Assembly: GCF_902706035.1 (NCBI RefSeq)
Contig: NZ_CACSJA010000035.1
Coordinates: 1-54,523 of the forward strand
Reading direction: 5' to 3'
Source: Pantoea sp. 18069
GTDB taxonomy: Bacteria; Pseudomonadota; Gammaproteobacteria; Burkholderiales; Burkholderiaceae_C
Length of the DNA stretch: 54,523 nucleotides
The translations under genes were made by a program, and so were the position numbers. Below the pieces are notes generated by a model that did no database searches, was not told where the DNA came from, and saw only the letters and a program-made list of their open reading frames with translations. Shown piece by piece: positions 1 to 8,362 of the stretch (positions within the stretch are counted from its first letter, which is position 1; each line of letters starts with the position of its first letter).

Positions 1-974
1 TTGGGGGGCGGGTTCGCGGGGTCGGATTCGCCGGCCATCAGATGGTCGGGATGCACCGGGGCGATGGGCAGGTGCGCGGGCGGGTGCAGCGAGGCCGCCG
101 CGGAATAGATGCCGGTCTGGCGCAGGCCCGCGGGCGCAGCGGGCGCGGGCTGGGCGGCGACGGTGGCCGGCGTGATCTTGTGCAGGGGGTGGCAGCGCCG
201 GCTCGCGACACGGATCGGTGCGTTGGTCGCGCCGCCGTCCCAGGCCGGGTCTTCGATGCTGTCGAATACATGGCGCAGGCGCTCGCCCCAGCTGTCGTGC
301 AGCAGCCGGTAATAGGGGTTGCTTTCGTCTATGCAGACGATCTTGTCGCTGGCGAACTGGTCGGCTTCGTAGACGATCAGGTCCAGCGGCAGCCCGACCG
401 ACAGATTGGACTTGATGGTGCTGTCCATGGAGATTAGCGCGCACTTGGCGGCTTCGTCCAGCGGTGTCTGCGGCGTGATCACGCGGTCGAGCACGGGCTT
501 GCCGTATTTCGATTCACCGACCTGGAAATACGGCGTCTCGTGCGTCGCCTCGATGAAGTTGCCCGCCGAGTAGACCTGGAACAGGCGCATTCCTTCGCCG
601 CGGATCTGCCCGCCGAGCACCAGCGAGACATTGAAGTCCAGGCCCGCGCGCTTGAGCGCGACGCCGTCGCGGTCATAGACATGGCGCACGGCGGCGCCGA
701 GAATGCGCGCGGCATCGAACATGCTGCGCGCGTTCCAGATGGTGAGCATCTCGCCCGTGCTCTCGTCACGCAATTGCTGCAATTGCAGGATTTCGCGCAC
801 CGATTGGGAAATCGACAGATTCCCGGCCGAGAGCAAGACCATGAAGCGGTCGCCCGGCGACTCGTAGACCATCATCTTGCGAAAGGAGCTGATGTGGTCG
901 AGTCCGGCGTTGGTGCGCGAGTCGGCCAGAAACACCAGCCCCGCGTCAAGTTTGATGGCTACACAGTAGGTCAT
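1..974 (-). CDS. Anbu/HslV-like proteasome-type peptidase (3' end outside window)
   Basis: Predicted proteasome-type threonine peptidase of the Anbu (COG3484) group, a bacterial self-compartmentalising protease. The protein begins MTYCVAIKLD, so removing Met would expose a catalytic Thr at residue 2. Asp18 (LADSR) and Lys33 (SFRKMM) sit where the proteasome/HslV active-site Asp and Lys are expected. The conserved stretch LLSAGNLSISQSVREIL follows. The peptidase-like core ends near residue 248. The frame then stays open for at least 76 residues of Pro/Ala-rich sequence to the window edge, longer than I expect for Anbu. Its ATG shares ATGA with the mutS stop (4-bp overlap), so it is probably translated from the mutS transcript. 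The usual Anbu partners (ATP-grasp, alpha-E, transglutaminase genes) are not in view. The natural stop is not seen. Confidence 0.85.
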   Translation of the reverse strand, partial: MTYCVAIKLDAGLVFLADSRTNAGLDHISSFRKMMVYESPGDRFMVLLSAGNLSISQSVREILQLQQLRDESTGEMLTIWNARSMFDAARILGAAVRHVYDRDGVALKRAGLDFNVSLVLGGQIRGEGMRLFQVYSAGNFIEATHETPYFQVGESKYGKPVLDRVITPQTPLDEAAKCALISMDSTIKSNLSVGLPLDLIVYEADQFASDKIVCIDESNPYYRLLHDSWGERLRHVFDSIEDPAWDGGATNAPIRVASRRCHPLHKITPATVAAQPAPAAPAGLRQTGIYSAAASLHPPAHLPIAPVHPDHLMAGESDPANPPP

Positions 975-3628
975 GGCTTTTGAGCGAGTCCTTGAAGAGC
1001 GTACAAAAGATCGAGGGCCTCACGCGGGCTCAGCGTATCGAGTTCCAGGGCCAGCAGGCGCTGCTGCAGCAGGCTGACTTCGGCGCGGGGTTCGGGCGTC
1101 TGCGGCGCGGCGAACAAATCCACCTGGCGCCGGTCTTCGCCAGCGCGCTCTTCCAGCGCGGCCAGCGTATGCCTAGCATGGTAGAGCACGGCGGTGGGCA
1201 TTCCGGCAAGTTTAGCCACCTGGATACCATAGCTTCTGCTTGCAGGGCCGGGCTGGATTTCGTGCAGAAACACGATGTCGCTGCCCGATTCGGTCGCGCC
1301 CACATGCACGTTCACGGCCTGGCGCGCCTTGGCCGGCAGGTCGGTGAGCTCGAAGTAATGCGTGGCGAACAGCGTGAACGCGCGCGTCTTGTCGTGCAGA
1401 TGGCTGGCGATGCCGCTGGCCAGCGCCAGGCCGTCGAAGGTGCTCGTGCCGCGGCCGATCTCGTCCATCAGCACCAGGCTGTGCGGCGTGGCCGCGTGCA
1501 GGATCTGCGCGGCTTCGGTCATCTCGAGCATGAAGGTCGACTGCGCGTTGGCCAGGTCGTCGGCCGCGCCTATGCGCGTGTGGATGGCGTCGATGGGCCC
1601 GAGGCGGCAGGACGCAGCCGGCACATGGCTGCCCATGCTGGCCAGCAGCACGATCAGCGCCACCTGGCGCATATAGGTCGATTTACCGCCCATGTTGGGG
1701 CCGGTGATGATCTGCATGCGCGCATTGGCGTTCATGCGCGTGTGATTGGCGATGAAGGCGCCGCTGGAGGTTTCGGCCAGCCGCGCTTCGACCACGGGGT
1801 GGCGGCCGCCTTCGATCTCTATGCAGGGCTGGCCCACGAACTCGGGCGCGCACCACTGCAGCGTCAGAGAGCGTTCGGCCAGCGTGCACAGCAGGTCCAG
1901 CGTGGCCAGCGCACCGGCCACGCGCGTCAGGCCCGGCACATGCGGCTGGAGCTGGTCGAGGATCTGCTCGTAAAGCCACTTCTCGCGCGCCAGGGCGCGC
2001 TCGTTGGCCGACAGCGCCTTGTCCTCGAAGTTCTTGAGCTCGGGCGTGATGTAACGCTCGGCGTTCTTGAGCGTCTGGCGGCGGCGGTAGTCGTCGGGCA
2101 CGCGGTCGAGGTAGCTGGTCGTGACTTCGATGTAGAAGCCATGCACCTTGTTGAACTGCACGCGCAAATTGGGAATGCCGCTGCGCGCCTTCTCGCGGGT
2201 TTCGAGGTCGAGCAGGAAGCTGTCGCAGTTGGTCTGGATGGCGCGCAGCTCGTCGAGTTCGGCGTCGAAGCCCGACGCGATCACGCCGCCGTCGCGCACC
2301 AGCGCGGCGGGTTCTTCCAGCAGCGCGGCCAGCAGCAGCGCCTCGCAGCCCGCGGGCGGGAGGGTGTCGGCAAAGACCTGGTTCAGATAGCTGGACGGCG
2401 AAGCGCCGGTCGCGGCCAGCAGCTGGGCCTTGGCGAGTGTCCTGGCGAGCGCCACGAGTTCACGCGGGCGCACCTGGCGCAGCGCGATGCGCGCGGTGAT
2501 GCGCTCGACATCGCTCACACCCTTGAGTTCTGCGCGCAGCATCTGCCACGGCGCCGCGCCCGAGGCCTGGTGGCCGCGCAGCACTTCGGTCGCCGCGAGG
2601 CGCTCGCGCGCGGCGCTGCGGTCGCGTTTCGGTTCGAGCATCCAGCTCTTGAGCAGGCGGCTGCCCATGCCGGTCTGGCAGGTGTCGAGCAGCGAGAACA
2701 GCGTGGGGCTGTCTTCGCCGCGCAGCGTCTTGAGCAGCTCGAGGTTGCGGCGCGTGGCCGGCGGCAGATCGATCAGCTCGTCGTCGCGCTGCACCTGCAC
2801 GCTGTGCAAGTGGGTCAGCGTGCGGCCCTGGGTGTGCTCGGCATAGGACAGCAGCGCGGCCGAGGCCGCATGCGCCAGGCCCAGGCCTTCGGCATTCCAG
2901 GCCAGCAGGCTGGCCGCGCCCAGTTGCTCGAGCAGCTTGCGCTCGCCCAGCGCCTGGTCGAACTGCCAGTCGGGCCGCGGGCTCAGCGGGCAGGCGAGGC
3001 TGCCGTTCTGGCGCAGGCCGTGGAGCTGCTTCTCGAAGCGCTCGGTCACGCCGGCGCTGTAGATCACTTCGCTGGGCGCGATGCGCACCAGCCAGTCGCC
3101 GAGTTCGTCGGGCGAGCATTCGGCCAGGTGCACCCGGCCCTGGGTCACGCTGAGCCAGGCCAGGCCGCAGCGGTTGCGCGCGCCCGCATGCACGGCCAGC
3201 AGCATGGCTTCGCTCTTGTCGGACAGCAGCGCCGCATCGGTCAGCGTGCCGGGGGTGACGACGCGCACCACCTTGCGCTCTACCGGGCCCTTGTTCGCAC
3301 CGACTTCGCCGACCTGCTCGCAGATCGCCACCGATTCGCCCATCTTGATCAGCCGCGCGAGGTAGTTCTCGAGCGCATGGAAAGGCACGCCGCACATCGG
3401 AATCGGCTGGCCGCCCGACTGGCCGCGCTGCGTCAGCGTGATGTCGAGCAGCCGCGTGGCCTTCTCGGCATCGGCGTAGAACAGCTCGTAGAAGTCCCCC
3501 ATGCGGTAGAACACCAGCGTGTCCGGGTACCCGGCCTTGAGGCCCAGGTACTGCTGCATCATCGGCGTGTGGGCGGAAAGCGGCGTGCTGGCCAGCCCCT
3601 GGTCGGCTTCGGTATTCTCGATAATCAC
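971..3628 (-). CDS. mutS: DNA mismatch repair protein MutS
   Basis: MutS recognises mismatches and small loops and recruits MutL using ATP. The 885-residue product has normal length and order: the mismatch-contacting Phe-x-Glu in GDFYELF (F46-Y47-E48), the connector and lever/clamp regions, and the C-terminal ABC-type ATPase with Walker A GPNMGGKST (about residue 642) and Walker B/signature LVLMDEIGRGTSTFDG. The open frame starts at a GTG (3628) with no good ribosome-binding site. The ATG pair near residue 23 (TPMMQQYLG), where many relatives align, is a plausible alternative start. The stop overlaps the downstream protease ATG. Function is near certain; the start is not. Confidence 0.97.
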   Translation of the reverse strand: MIIENTEADQGLASTPLSAHTPMMQQYLGLKAGYPDTLVFYRMGDFYELFYADAEKATRLLDITLTQRGQSGGQPIPMCGVPFHALENYLARLIKMGESVAICEQVGEVGANKGPVERKVVRVVTPGTLTDAALLSDKSEAMLLAVHAGARNRCGLAWLSVTQGRVHLAECSPDELGDWLVRIAPSEVIYSAGVTERFEKQLHGLRQNGSLACPLSPRPDWQFDQALGERKLLEQLGAASLLAWNAEGLGLAHAASAALLSYAEHTQGRTLTHLHSVQVQRDDELIDLPPATRRNLELLKTLRGEDSPTLFSLLDTCQTGMGSRLLKSWMLEPKRDRSAARERLAATEVLRGHQASGAAPWQMLRAELKGVSDVERITARIALRQVRPRELVALARTLAKAQLLAATGASPSSYLNQVFADTLPPAGCEALLLAALLEEPAALVRDGGVIASGFDAELDELRAIQTNCDSFLLDLETREKARSGIPNLRVQFNKVHGFYIEVTTSYLDRVPDDYRRRQTLKNAERYITPELKNFEDKALSANERALAREKWLYEQILDQLQPHVPGLTRVAGALATLDLLCTLAERSLTLQWCAPEFVGQPCIEIEGGRHPVVEARLAETSSGAFIANHTRMNANARMQIITGPNMGGKSTYMRQVALIVLLASMGSHVPAASCRLGPIDAIHTRIGAADDLANAQSTFMLEMTEAAQILHAATPHSLVLMDEIGRGTSTFDGLALASGIASHLHDKTRAFTLFATHYFELTDLPAKARQAVNVHVGATESGSDIVFLHEIQPGPASRSYGIQVAKLAGMPTAVLYHARHTLAALEERAGEDRRQVDLFAAPQTPEPRAEVSLLQQRLLALELDTLSPREALDLLYALQGLAQKP

Positions 3629-4134
3629 TTTTGAATCAATAACTTAGGTTGGCTGCTGGAATGGCGTGCAGCCCGAGGATTGCCATGAGCGCATCGCCAT
3701 TTTGTGCGCTGCGGCGTAGGTTTTGGCGTAGGTTTTTCATCCACGCGGCGGCTTAAGAATTCTGAAGGGACAGCGAAGTTGCAAAGCATGCTGAAGTGTT
3801 TTCCCTGCGCTCGCCATGTCCACCCGCCTGAAGCGGGGAATACATTATTGTCGATGACGCGCCGGACCTGCGCCGCGCGTGCAGTGCCACACCCCGGGCG
3901 TGGACTTAAGCCGCGCCATCGTCAACACCCGCCGCATTGCGCCGTGCTCTGGCAGGTGTATTAATGAGAATACGTCTCAATTGATATACACTGCGGCGGA
4001 GCTCGGACAGCGCCTACCGAAGGGGGCGACACCAGGGCTCGGCCGCCGTACGATGGCCTGGCGCTCCGGGTCATTCTTCGGCATTCATTTTCCTGCGGCC
4101 CGCGTGCCGCGACCGCACCCAGCCGAGGCCGACC
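3629..4134. other. 506-bp intergenic region between mutS and the DUF2325 gene
   Basis: No convincing coding sequence: the short ORFs here are Arg/Cys-rich shadows. It must hold the mutS promoter (minus strand) and the promoter of the DUF2325 gene (plus strand). A short direct repeat of GCGTAGGTTTT lies near 3714-3740. The one strong signal is the Fur-box-like dyad at 3965-3979, annotated separately. Confidence 0.5.
3965..3979 (+). promoter_or_regulatory. Fur-box-like operator upstream of DUF2325 gene
   Basis: The sequence TGAGAAT-A-CGTCTCA is a 7-1-7 dyad. It matches the Fur consensus form TGATAAT-N-ATTATCA, particularly the TGAGAAT variant, and lies in a locally AT-rich patch (TTAATGAG...TTGATATAC). 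It is about 155 bp upstream of the DUF2325 start. That this is a working Fur site is inference. Confidence 0.45.
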
Positions 4135-4698
4135 ATGCACCTTGCCGCGCACGAAATCCCGCAACTGATCAGCGAATACCACGCGTTGATGCGCCACTTT
4201 GGCCAGGCGCAGACGCGCTGCGATGCGCTGGTGCGCGCCCAGGCCGCAGAAATCGAGCGCCTGCAAAGCCAGGCCATGCGCCTGCGCGCTGCCGTGATCG
4301 TGCGCGACACGGCGCTGTCCTGGGAGCGGTCGCAACGCATGGATGCGCTGCGCATCTGCATGCAGAACATGGCGCTGGAGCGCATGCAGTGGCAGTTGCG
4401 CGATCAGGGCGCGGCGGCCGATGCCGCATTTGCCCGAATGGAGGCCGATGCCGTTCACCAGGCGGATGCCGATATGCCGGTCGAAGACCTCGAAGGCAGC
4501 TTTGAAGCCGCCGACCTGGTGATCTGCCAGACCGGTTGCCTCAGCCACGGTGCCTACTGGCGCGTGCAGGACCACTGCCGGCGCACGGGAAAGACCTGTG
4601 TGCTGGTCGAGCAATCGGCGGCCGCGAGCATTACCGGCTTTGAGCCGTCGCCGCAGTTCGAAAGCGCCATCGAATGGTTGGCCGCGCCTGCATCTTGA
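4135..4698 (+). CDS. DUF2325 domain protein
   Basis: A 187-residue soluble protein. Residues ~1-110 are Ala/Gln/Arg-rich and helical, likely a coiled coil (for example QTRCDALVRAQAAEIERLQS). The C-terminal ~70 residues match the DUF2325 pattern: ADLVICQTGCLSHGAYWRV followed by CRRTGKTCVLVEQ. That fold resembles a small nucleotide-binding or Toprim-like alpha/beta domain. No biochemical function is established that I know of. The Fur-box-like dyad upstream suggests iron or oxidative-stress control. Monocistronic: the next plus-strand gene starts ~230 bp later. Confidence 0.8.
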   Translation: MHLAAHEIPQLISEYHALMRHFGQAQTRCDALVRAQAAEIERLQSQAMRLRAAVIVRDTALSWERSQRMDALRICMQNMALERMQWQLRDQGAAADAAFARMEADAVHQADADMPVEDLEGSFEAADLVICQTGCLSHGAYWRVQDHCRRTGKTCVLVEQSAAASITGFEPSPQFESAIEWLAAPAS

Positions 4699-4825
4699 CC
4701 CCTGCGGTGCGTTTCCTGCGGGCGCGCCCTCTTTTTTTCAGGGGTAACCCGTGCCAGGGTTGTTAGTATCTGCCAGCGGATTTGCGCGATGGTGTCACCA
4801 CATCAGTGCGCAGACCGGGCGGAAA

Positions 4826-4860
4826 CGGGCACTACAGGCCCGTCTGCCGAGCGGCAGATA
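4826..4860 (+). promoter_or_regulatory. Two tandem hairpins in the leader of the PAS sensor gene
   Basis: Back-to-back inverted repeats are visible about 65-100 nt before the likely start: ACGGGC/GCCCGT around a short loop, then TCTGCC-GAGC-GGCAGA. A further TATCTGCC at 4767-4774 could compete to pair with GGCAGATA at 4853-4860, giving two alternative folds. It matches no riboswitch class I recognise. Regulatory meaning is inferred. Confidence 0.3.
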
Positions 4861-4925
4861 ACAATGAAATGCTGGATCGCGGCGGCCACAAGCCGGTCGC
4901 GATGCACAGAGGCAAGAGGGCTGGC

Positions 4926-6392
4926 ATGCGGGATCAGAGTGAACGAATACGGGCGATGGCGGCTTGGCGCCAGGGCCTGAATGCCATGGAGGGGTGGTTT
5001 CCGGGAGGGCCTGCGCCCACGCGCCGGGGCTCGCGCCTGCGCGATCTGCTGGGGCTCGCGCTCGCGGCCGGCATGGGCGCGCTGCTCGCGGTACAGGCGG
5101 TGACGCTGTGGCGCCTGGACGATCGCGCGCAGCAGCGCCAGCGCATTCTCGATGAGACCCGGCAGGCGCTGCTCGCGCAGACGCTGCACAGCGCCACGCT
5201 GTCGGGCGCGGTCGCGGTGGGACTGGCCGATCCGGCGATCAAGGATCTGGCGCGCGGTCTCGATGTGCCATCCGAAGTGGTGCAACTGCACTTTGCGCAG
5301 TTGCGCATGCGATTGCCGGTGCTGAGCGTGCATGTGATGGACCGCGACGGCCGCAGCATGGCCCGGGACGACAGCGAGCGCGTCTCGCCTGCGCGGCTGC
5401 AGGCCTTCCTGCCGTATTTCCGCCAGGCCCTGCAAGGCCAGGCCAGCGTGTTTGCGGCGCTTGAAGTGGGCAATTTCACGCGCAACCTGTTCTATGTGGC
5501 GCCCGTGCGCTCCAGCGAGGCAATCGATTCGCCGGTGCTGGGCGTGGTCGTGCTCAAGACCGACGCCGCCGCGCTCGATGCCGTGCTCAACCGCAACGAC
5601 ATGACCACCTTGCTGCTCGACCCGCATGGCGTGGCGTTTTCCTCGACGCGGGCCGACTGGCGCTATGCGATGACCGCGCCGTTGACGCAGCAGCGCATCG
5701 ACGCCGTGCGCCAGAGCGGACTGTTCGGCGGACATTTCGACAACGGCGTGGCCTCGGCGCTGCCGTTTGCCGAAGACAGCCGCGAAGTGCGCGTCGACGG
5801 GGGCCTGCATGTGGTGGACAGGCGCGCGCTCAACTGGAACGACCCGGAAGGCGCGTGGCAGCTCGTGGCGCTCGACAACGTCAGCGCCTTGATGACCTGG
5901 CGCGACCGCTGGTGGGTGGCATCGGTGTCGTTTGCGCTGCTGCTGCTGGGGGGCGCGATGGTGCTGCGCCTGCGTGCGCTGGGTCGGTGCCTGCAAGCCG
6001 TGCAGCAGCGCCATGATGTGCTGCTCGAGGCGTTGCGCGTAAGCCCGGTGGCTGCGGTGCTGACCGATGCCGACGGGCGCATCGTCTGGGTGAATGCACG
6101 CTATGAGCAGGAGAGCGGCCACGCGCTGGCCGCGCTGCGCGGCAACAAGCCGTCGATGGTGGCCAGCGGACAGACGCCGCAGGCGACCTATCGCGACCTG
6201 TGGTCCACGCTGATGGCGGGCCAGCGCTGGGAGGGCCGCCTGGTCAATCGCGACAGCGCGGGCCGGCTCCATGAGGAACTGGTGCAGATCATGCCGGTGT
6301 TCGACCGCTGCGGACGGCGCATCGCGATTGTCGGCTGGCACCAGCGCCTGGGCAGCGCGGCGCCGGTGACGCCCGCCTTGCCTGCGCCCTGA
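4926..6392 (+). CDS. Membrane-bound PAS sensor protein lacking an output domain
   Basis: About 488 residues from the ATG at 4926 (MRDQSERIR). The open frame extends upstream to 4782, but the extra part looks non-coding and 4926 follows a purine-rich AGAGGCAAGAGGG. One N-terminal membrane helix (LLGLALAAGMGALLAVQAV), a periplasmic sensor-like domain of ~260 residues, and a second helix (WWVASVSFALLLLGGAMVL) come first. A PAS domain follows (SPVAAVLTDADGRIVWVNAR). The protein ends just after the PAS domain: no histidine kinase, GGDEF/EAL or HAMP-MCP output is present. It may pass signals to a partner protein in trans, or be a remnant of a longer sensor. Confidence 0.8.
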   Translation: MRDQSERIRAMAAWRQGLNAMEGWFPGGPAPTRRGSRLRDLLGLALAAGMGALLAVQAVTLWRLDDRAQQRQRILDETRQALLAQTLHSATLSGAVAVGLADPAIKDLARGLDVPSEVVQLHFAQLRMRLPVLSVHVMDRDGRSMARDDSERVSPARLQAFLPYFRQALQGQASVFAALEVGNFTRNLFYVAPVRSSEAIDSPVLGVVVLKTDAAALDAVLNRNDMTTLLLDPHGVAFSSTRADWRYAMTAPLTQQRIDAVRQSGLFGGHFDNGVASALPFAEDSREVRVDGGLHVVDRRALNWNDPEGAWQLVALDNVSALMTWRDRWWVASVSFALLLLGGAMVLRLRALGRCLQAVQQRHDVLLEALRVSPVAAVLTDADGRIVWVNARYEQESGHALAALRGNKPSMVASGQTPQATYRDLWSTLMAGQRWEGRLVNRDSAGRLHEELVQIMPVFDRCGRRIAIVGWHQRLGSAAPVTPALPAP

Positions 6393-6409
6393 ACGGGGCT
6401 GTACAGGCG

Positions 6410-6443
6410 AAAAAAATGCCGCCTGACAAGGCGGCATTTTCTT
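6410..6443. terminator. Bidirectional intrinsic terminator
   Basis: AATGCCGCC-TGACAA-GGCGGCATT forms a 9-bp stem with an A-run on the left and a T-run on the right. It sits between the convergent PAS-sensor and suhB genes and can stop transcription from both sides. Confidence 0.9.
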
Positions 6444-6457
6444 TCAGGCGCCGGGAA

Positions 6458-7363
6458 TCAGGCCTGGTCGTCCGCGGGAGCGGGAGCTGCTTCTTCAGCG
6501 GCCTGCGCGCCGTCTTCGGCCAGGGCCTGGCGCACGCCGGCCTTTTCGCCCGCACCGGCAAACTTGCTGTACTTGCCCAGCAGGCTGACCAGATTGCCAT
6601 AGATGCGGGGGTTGCCGGCCATGCACTCGCGCTGCTCGAGGAAGTCGGCTTCACCGGTGAAGTTGCCGACCAGGCCACCGGCTTCGGTGACCAGCAGCGA
6701 GCCGGCGGCGACGTCCCAGATGCTCAGGCCGTTATGGAAGAAGCCGTCGCTGAAACCGGCGGCGACATAGGCCAGATCGAGCGCCGCCGAACCCGACTGG
6801 CGCACGCCTGCCACGCGCGGCATGACGTCGTTCACCATGGCCATATAGGCCTTGAAGTTGTCGCCCTGGCGGAAAGGAAAGCCCGTGATGATCAGGCTGT
6901 CGCGCATCTGCGCGCGCTTGCTCACGCGGATGCGGCGGTCGTTGAGGAAGGCGCCGCGGCCGCGCGTGGCGGTGAACAGGTTGTTGCGGGAAGGGTCGTA
7001 GACCACGGCGTGCTCGATCTTGCCCTTGACGGCCAGCGCGATGCTCACGCAGTACACGGGCATGCCGTGGATGAAGTTGGTCGTGCCGTCGAGCGGGTCG
7101 ATGATCCAGACGAAGTCGGAATCCTTGGCGCCGAATTCCTGGCCGGTTTCCTCGGCGAGGATGCCGTGGCCGGGGTAGGCGGTCAGCAGCGTTTCGATGA
7201 TGGCTTTTTCGGCCGCCTGGTCTGTTTCGGTCACGAAGTCGTTGACCTGCTTTTGTGCGATGCGCACGGATTCCACGTCAAGGGCCGCGCGGTTGATGAG
7301 GGCGCCGGCGGCGCGTGCGGCTTTGATAGCCACGTTGAGCATGGGATGCAGGGTAGACGACAT
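6458..7363 (-). CDS. suhB: Inositol-1-monophosphatase family protein SuhB
   Basis: A Mg-dependent phosphatase of the inositol monophosphatase family; bacterial SuhB also acts in rRNA transcription antitermination. The 301-residue product carries all metal-binding motifs: LAEETG (E71/E72), WIIDPLDGTTNF (D89, D92) and IWDVAAG (W216-D217). The frame stays open upstream to 7963, but the family start is at 7363 (MSSTLHPML). A Glu/Ala/Pro-rich tail ends the protein. Divergent from trmJ with ~190 bp between them. Confidence 0.95.
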   Translation of the reverse strand: MSSTLHPMLNVAIKAARAAGALINRAALDVESVRIAQKQVNDFVTETDQAAEKAIIETLLTAYPGHGILAEETGQEFGAKDSDFVWIIDPLDGTTNFIHGMPVYCVSIALAVKGKIEHAVVYDPSRNNLFTATRGRGAFLNDRRIRVSKRAQMRDSLIITGFPFRQGDNFKAYMAMVNDVMPRVAGVRQSGSAALDLAYVAAGFSDGFFHNGLSIWDVAAGSLLVTEAGGLVGNFTGEADFLEQRECMAGNPRIYGNLVSLLGKYSKFAGAGEKAGVRQALAEDGAQAAEEAAPAPADDQA

Positions 7364-7383
7364 AGATTGTGAGCGTTGGCGCC

Positions 7384-7403
7384 GCGCTGCAAAAAGGCAG
7401 CGC
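7384..7403 (-). promoter_or_regulatory. Hairpin in the suhB leader region
   Basis: Perfect 7-bp inverted repeat GCGCTGC-aaaaag-GCAGCGC about 20 nt upstream of the suhB start. If transcribed it would fold just before the ribosome-binding region. Function unknown. Confidence 0.3.
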
Positions 7404-7553
7404 AACACGCGGGTAAGAACAGGGGAAGGCCGGCCTCGGCGATGCGGGCGGCGACAATGGCTGGCGATTTTACCCGGCCTGCCCGATTTGTGCTGCGCTT
7501 TGTGCTGCAACCTTTGGTGCCTGCCGCCTTTTGCCAACGCTTTTGTGAATGCC

Positions 7554-8330
7554 ATGAAGACCCGATTCGTCCTGATCCAGACCAGCCATGCCGGCAATGT
7601 GGGGGCCGCCGCCCGCGCCATGAAGACCATGGGTTTCGACGACCTCGTGCTGGTCGCGCCGCGCTGGGAGAATGTGCTGCGGCGCGAGGAAACCATACAG
7701 CGGGCGAGTGGCGCGCTCGATGTGCTGGCCCGGGCGCGCATTGTCGAGACGCTGGACGAGGCGCTCGACGGCATGAGCCACCTGTGCGCCACGGCCATGA
7801 CGCCGCGCGACTTCGGCCCGCCCACGCGCACGCCGCGCCAGCACCTTGAAATGCTGGTCCAGGGGAAGCTGCAGCCGGCGTCCGCCGAACCCGCTGCGCC
7901 CGCTGCTGCCCCCGAGACCGGCGTGGCCTTTCTGTTTGGCTGCGAGCGCTTCGGCATGGCCAACGAGGACGTCTACCGCTGCGATGTCGCGCTGTCGATT
8001 CCGTCGAACCCGCAGTTCGGCTCGCTCAACCTGGGCGCGGCCATCCAGCTGATTGCCTATGAATGGCGCCAGGCGCTGGGCGGTTTCGCGCTCGAGAACG
8101 CCGCGCCTGCGCAGCTGCCCGACCGCGCCGATGCGGCCCAGGTGGGGGGCATGCTCGCGCACTGGGAGCAGGCGCTCACGCACATCGGATTCCTTGATCC
8201 GTCGGCGCCCAAGAAGCTCATGCCGCGCCTGAACCAGCTTTTCAATCGCGCGCAACTGAGCCCCGAGGAAATCCACATCCTGCGCGGTGTCGCCAAAGCC
8301 ATGCTGCAAAGCACGCCGCCAAACCGCTAG
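7554..8330 (+). CDS. trmJ: tRNA (cytidine/uridine-2'-O-)-methyltransferase TrmJ
   Basis: SPOUT-class RNA methyltransferase predicted to 2'-O-methylate position 32 of several tRNAs with S-adenosylmethionine. From the ATG at 7554 the product is 258 residues with the three family motifs: SHAGNVGAAARAMKTMG near the N-terminus, FGCERFGM (usually FGRE), and IPSNPQFGSLNLGAAIQL. A ~17-residue Ala/Pro-rich insertion (EPAAPAAAPE) lies between motifs 1 and 2. The C-terminal helical dimerisation tail is present. cysE follows after 32 bp, so the two are probably co-transcribed. Confidence 0.93.
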   Translation: MKTRFVLIQTSHAGNVGAAARAMKTMGFDDLVLVAPRWENVLRREETIQRASGALDVLARARIVETLDEALDGMSHLCATAMTPRDFGPPTRTPRQHLEMLVQGKLQPASAEPAAPAAAPETGVAFLFGCERFGMANEDVYRCDVALSIPSNPQFGSLNLGAAIQLIAYEWRQALGGFALENAAPAQLPDRADAAQVGGMLAHWEQALTHIGFLDPSAPKKLMPRLNQLFNRAQLSPEEIHILRGVAKAMLQSTPPNR

Positions 8331-8362
8331 ACTGATCGACTCCCCACTATTTTTTCCCCGCG

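Noticed and set aside
980..3634. Long (884-codon) plus-strand open frame opposite mutS
   Set aside because: His/Arg/Gln-rich composition with no family motif; an antisense shadow of the codon pattern of mutS.
3704..3964. 86-codon frame in the mutS-DUF2325 gap
   Set aside because: Cys/Arg/His-rich random-looking translation without a start signal; treated as intergenic.
6458..7963. 501-residue extended SuhB
   Set aside because: The extra 200 N-terminal residues overlap trmJ in antisense and have no homology; family start is at 7363.
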